Source of the DNA: an uncultured Pelagibacteraceae bacterium | GTDB taxonomy: Bacteria > Pseudomonadota > Alphaproteobacteria > Pelagibacterales > Pelagibacteraceae | Assembly: GCA_902614905.1 (NCBI GenBank) | Contig: CACMMN010000005.1 | Coordinates: 24,482-88,481 of the forward strand | Direction of reading: 5' to 3' | DNA: 64,000 bases | In this document: positions 61,396-64,000 of the stretch, one piece after another | Numbering within the stretch: position 1 is the first letter of the stretch | How the letters are laid out: each line of letters begins with the position of its first letter | The notes under the pieces: model-generated | The model's input: only the letters and a program-made list of their open reading frames with translations | What the model was told of the DNA's origin: nothing | The model's database searches: none | Program-made: the position numbers and the translations under genes

Positions 61396-62555
61396 TGAAT
61401 ATTCACGAACATCAAGCAAAACAAATATTAAAAAAATATGGTGCGAGTGTTCCAAAAGGTGATTTTGCTTTCACAGTAAACGAGTTAATTGAAAAAGCAA
61501 AAGCGATTAAGACTGAAAAATATGTTTTAAAAGCACAGATACACGCTGGAGGTAGAGGTAAAGCTGGAGGGGTTAAAATATTAAAAAATATTAAGGAATT
61601 AACTGATGCTGCAAAAGAGATGTTGGGTAAAACTCTTATTACTCACCAGACTGGTCCAAATGGCAAAGAAGTAAAAAGACTTTATATTGAAGAGTCGTCG
61701 AAAATTAAGAAAGAATTTTATTTGTCATGTCTTATTGATAGAGCCAGTTCAAAAATTGCATTTATTTCTAGTGATCAAGGAGGAATGGACATTGAAGAAG
61801 TAGCTAAAAAGAGTCCTGAAAAAATAATTACGACTAAAGTAGATTATCTTGAGGATATTGATGATGAAAATTGCAAAAAAATTATCAAAATTTTTAATCT
61901 AAAAGACAATACAATGTTACAAGGAATAAATCTAATTAAATCAATTTATAAAATGTTTATATCTACTGATGCAAACTTAGTTGAAATAAATCCTTTAATA
62001 TTAACTGAAGATGATAATCTAATCTGTTTAGATGCCAAAATGAATTTTGACGATAATTCAATTTTTAGGCAACCAGAGATTCAAAGTCTAAGGGATTTAA
62101 ATGAGGAAGATCCATCAGAAATTGAAGCAAGCAAACATGATTTAGCCTATATAAAATTAGATGGATCAATTGGCTGTATGGTAAATGGAGCAGGATTAGC
62201 AATGGCAACCATGGATATAATTAAATTGTTTGGGCAAGAGCCAGCAAATTTTTTAGATGTGGGTGGTGGAGCCTCAAAAGAAAAAGTTTCTGCAGCCTTT
62301 AAAATTATACTTTCAGATCCAAATGTTAAAGGAATATTAATAAATATTTTTGGAGGCATTATGAGATGCGATATTCTTGCTCAAGGAGTTGTTGAAGCAG
62401 CAAAAGAAATTAATATAAATGTACCACTTGTAGTTAGATTAGCTGGAACAAACTATAAAGAAGGTAAACTAATTTTAGATAACTCAGGGTTAAAAATAAT
62501 TTCTGCATCAGATTTGTCAGATGCGGCTAGCAAAATTGTAAAAGCAATAAAATAA
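61395..62555 (+). CDS. sucC: Succinyl-CoA synthetase beta subunit
   Basis: [51 protein letters not shown]. Confidence 0.98.
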
Positions 62556-63430
62556 TGTCTATTTTAGTAAATAAAGAAACCAAAGTAATTTGCCAAGGAT
62601 TTACAGGATCCCATGGCACATTTCACTCTGAACAAGCTATTAAGTATGGAACTAATCTTGTAGGTGGTGTAACTCCCAAAAAAGGAGGCCAAGAACATTT
62701 GGGTAGACCAGTCTTTAATACTGTTAAAGAAGCTAAAGATAAAACTGGCGCGAATGCTTCAATGATTTATGTCCCAGCAAAGTTTGCTGCTGCTGCAATA
62801 ATTGAAGCATTAGATGCATCTATAGAATTGATTGTTTGTATCACTGAGGGGATACCAATATTAGACATGTTAAAAGTTAAACAAAAATTATCAAAATCTA
62901 AATCAAGATTAATTGGTCCTAACTGCCCAGGTATTATTACACCTGATGAATGTAAAATTGGAATAATGCCAGGAAATATTCATAAAAAAGGAACAGTTGG
63001 AATAGTCTCAAGATCAGGTACATTAACGTACGAAGCAGTTGCTCAAACTACTGAAAATGGACTGGGTCAATCGACTTGTATAGGTATTGGAGGCGATCCA
63101 ATTAATGGAACAAATTTTATTGATTGTCTTGATCTTTTTTTAAAAGACGATGATACAAAATCTATACTAATGATTGGGGAAATCGGTGGTTCTGCAGAGG
63201 AAGAAGCTGCAGAATTTATAAAAAGTCATTCTATCAAAAAGCCTATGGTTGGATTTATTGCGGGAGTTACAGCACCACCCGGTAGAAGAATGGGACATGC
63301 TGGAGCAATAATTTCTGGAGGCAAAGGTAGTGCAAAAGACAAAATAGAAACTATGGAAAAAGCAGGCATTACTATAGCTAATTCTCCTGCCGAGTTGGGC
63401 AAAACACTTGTAGATAAATTGTCACTTTAA
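62555..63430 (+). CDS. sucD: Succinyl-CoA synthetase alpha subunit
   Basis: [77 protein letters not shown]. Confidence 0.98.
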   Translation: MSILVNKETKVICQGFTGSHGTFHSEQAIKYGTNLVGGVTPKKGGQEHLGRPVFNTVKEAKDKTGANASMIYVPAKFAAAAIIEALDASIELIVCITEGIPILDMLKVKQKLSKSKSRLIGPNCPGIITPDECKIGIMPGNIHKKGTVGIVSRSGTLTYEAVAQTTENGLGQSTCIGIGGDPINGTNFIDCLDLFLKDDDTKSILMIGEIGGSAEEEAAEFIKSHSIKKPMVGFIAGVTAPPGRRMGHAGAIISGGKGSAKDKIETMEKAGITIANSPAELGKTLVDKLSL

Positions 63431-63465
63431 ATAAAGGAACTTTGTATTATAAATAGTAAATATAA

Positions 63466-64000
63466 ATGAGTTCCTCAAATAACTTAGAAAATAAAAATGC
63501 AACTTTTTTAAACAAATCCAACAGCGGATTTATTGAAGAGATGTATGTAAAATTTATAGAGGGAGATCCAAATTTACCTGAAAGTTGGAGGAGCTATTTT
63601 GAAAGTCTTAATGAAGATCTAGAAGTCATTTCCAAAGAAATTCAAGGACCAAATTGGAGTCCTAAAAAAATAAAAATTAATAGAAATAATTTAAACTATA
63701 AAAATAATGTCCCTACGGAAAATGTTAATGCAGATAAAAAAGTTTCAGATTCTATAAGAGCTATAACGCTAATAAGAGCTTACAGAACAAGAGGTCATTT
63801 GATTGCAAATTTAGATCCTTTGGGTTTAATGAAAAGAGAGTACTTACATGATTTACATCCAAAAGATCATGGTTTTACTGCAGATGATCTTAATAGGAAA
63901 ATTTTCTTAGATAACTATATGGATATAGGACATGCAACAATTAAAGAAATAACAAATAATTTAAAAAAAATCTATTGCTCAACAATTGGCGCAGAATTTA
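63466..64000 (+). CDS. sucA: 2-oxoglutarate dehydrogenase E1 component, N-terminal part (truncated by window end)
   Basis: Translated by eye: MSSSNNLENKNATFLNKSNSGFIEEMYVKFIEGDPNLPESWRSYFESL...AITLIRAYRTRGHLIANLDPLGL. Confidence 0.95.
   Translation, partial: MSSSNNLENKNATFLNKSNSGFIEEMYVKFIEGDPNLPESWRSYFESLNEDLEVISKEIQGPNWSPKKIKINRNNLNYKNNVPTENVNADKKVSDSIRAITLIRAYRTRGHLIANLDPLGLMKREYLHDLHPKDHGFTADDLNRKIFLDNYMDIGHATIKEITNNLKKIYCSTIGAEF

Overview
The window is a dense, AT-rich, streamlined alphaproteobacterial chromosome segment. Protein content and gene order resemble SAR11/Pelagibacterales (dmdA-type DMSP demethylase operon, permuted/short photolyase cluster, very short intergenic gaps). It is mostly housekeeping: acs, tsaD, hemCD, folD, argG, ccmC-H, ftsY/dapF, ffh-rpsP-trmD-rplS, leuCDB, asd, sdhCDAB, mdh, sucCDA. 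Accessory or unusual parts: (i) a photolyase/surface-glycan island at ~11.4-20.3 kb, with a DPRP photolyase lacking the usual CxxC of the Fe-S site, a photolyase whose FAD domain comes first, and an unlisted 42-aa DUF2256 gene; (ii) a 2-hydroxy acid/TRAP transporter gene block at ~29.9-39.3 kb with a strong terminator inside the transporter operon; (iii) a compact structured RNA-like leader directly upstream of ffh; (iv) a long hairpin with a pyrimidine-rich loop upstream of ccmC; (v) the DMSP demethylation operon containing an unexplained alpha/beta hydrolase; (vi) lysine-rich or repeat extensions on acs, rpsP and rplS. No tRNA, rRNA, CRISPR, transposon or prophage was found. All family calls come from reading motifs by eye, with no database search.
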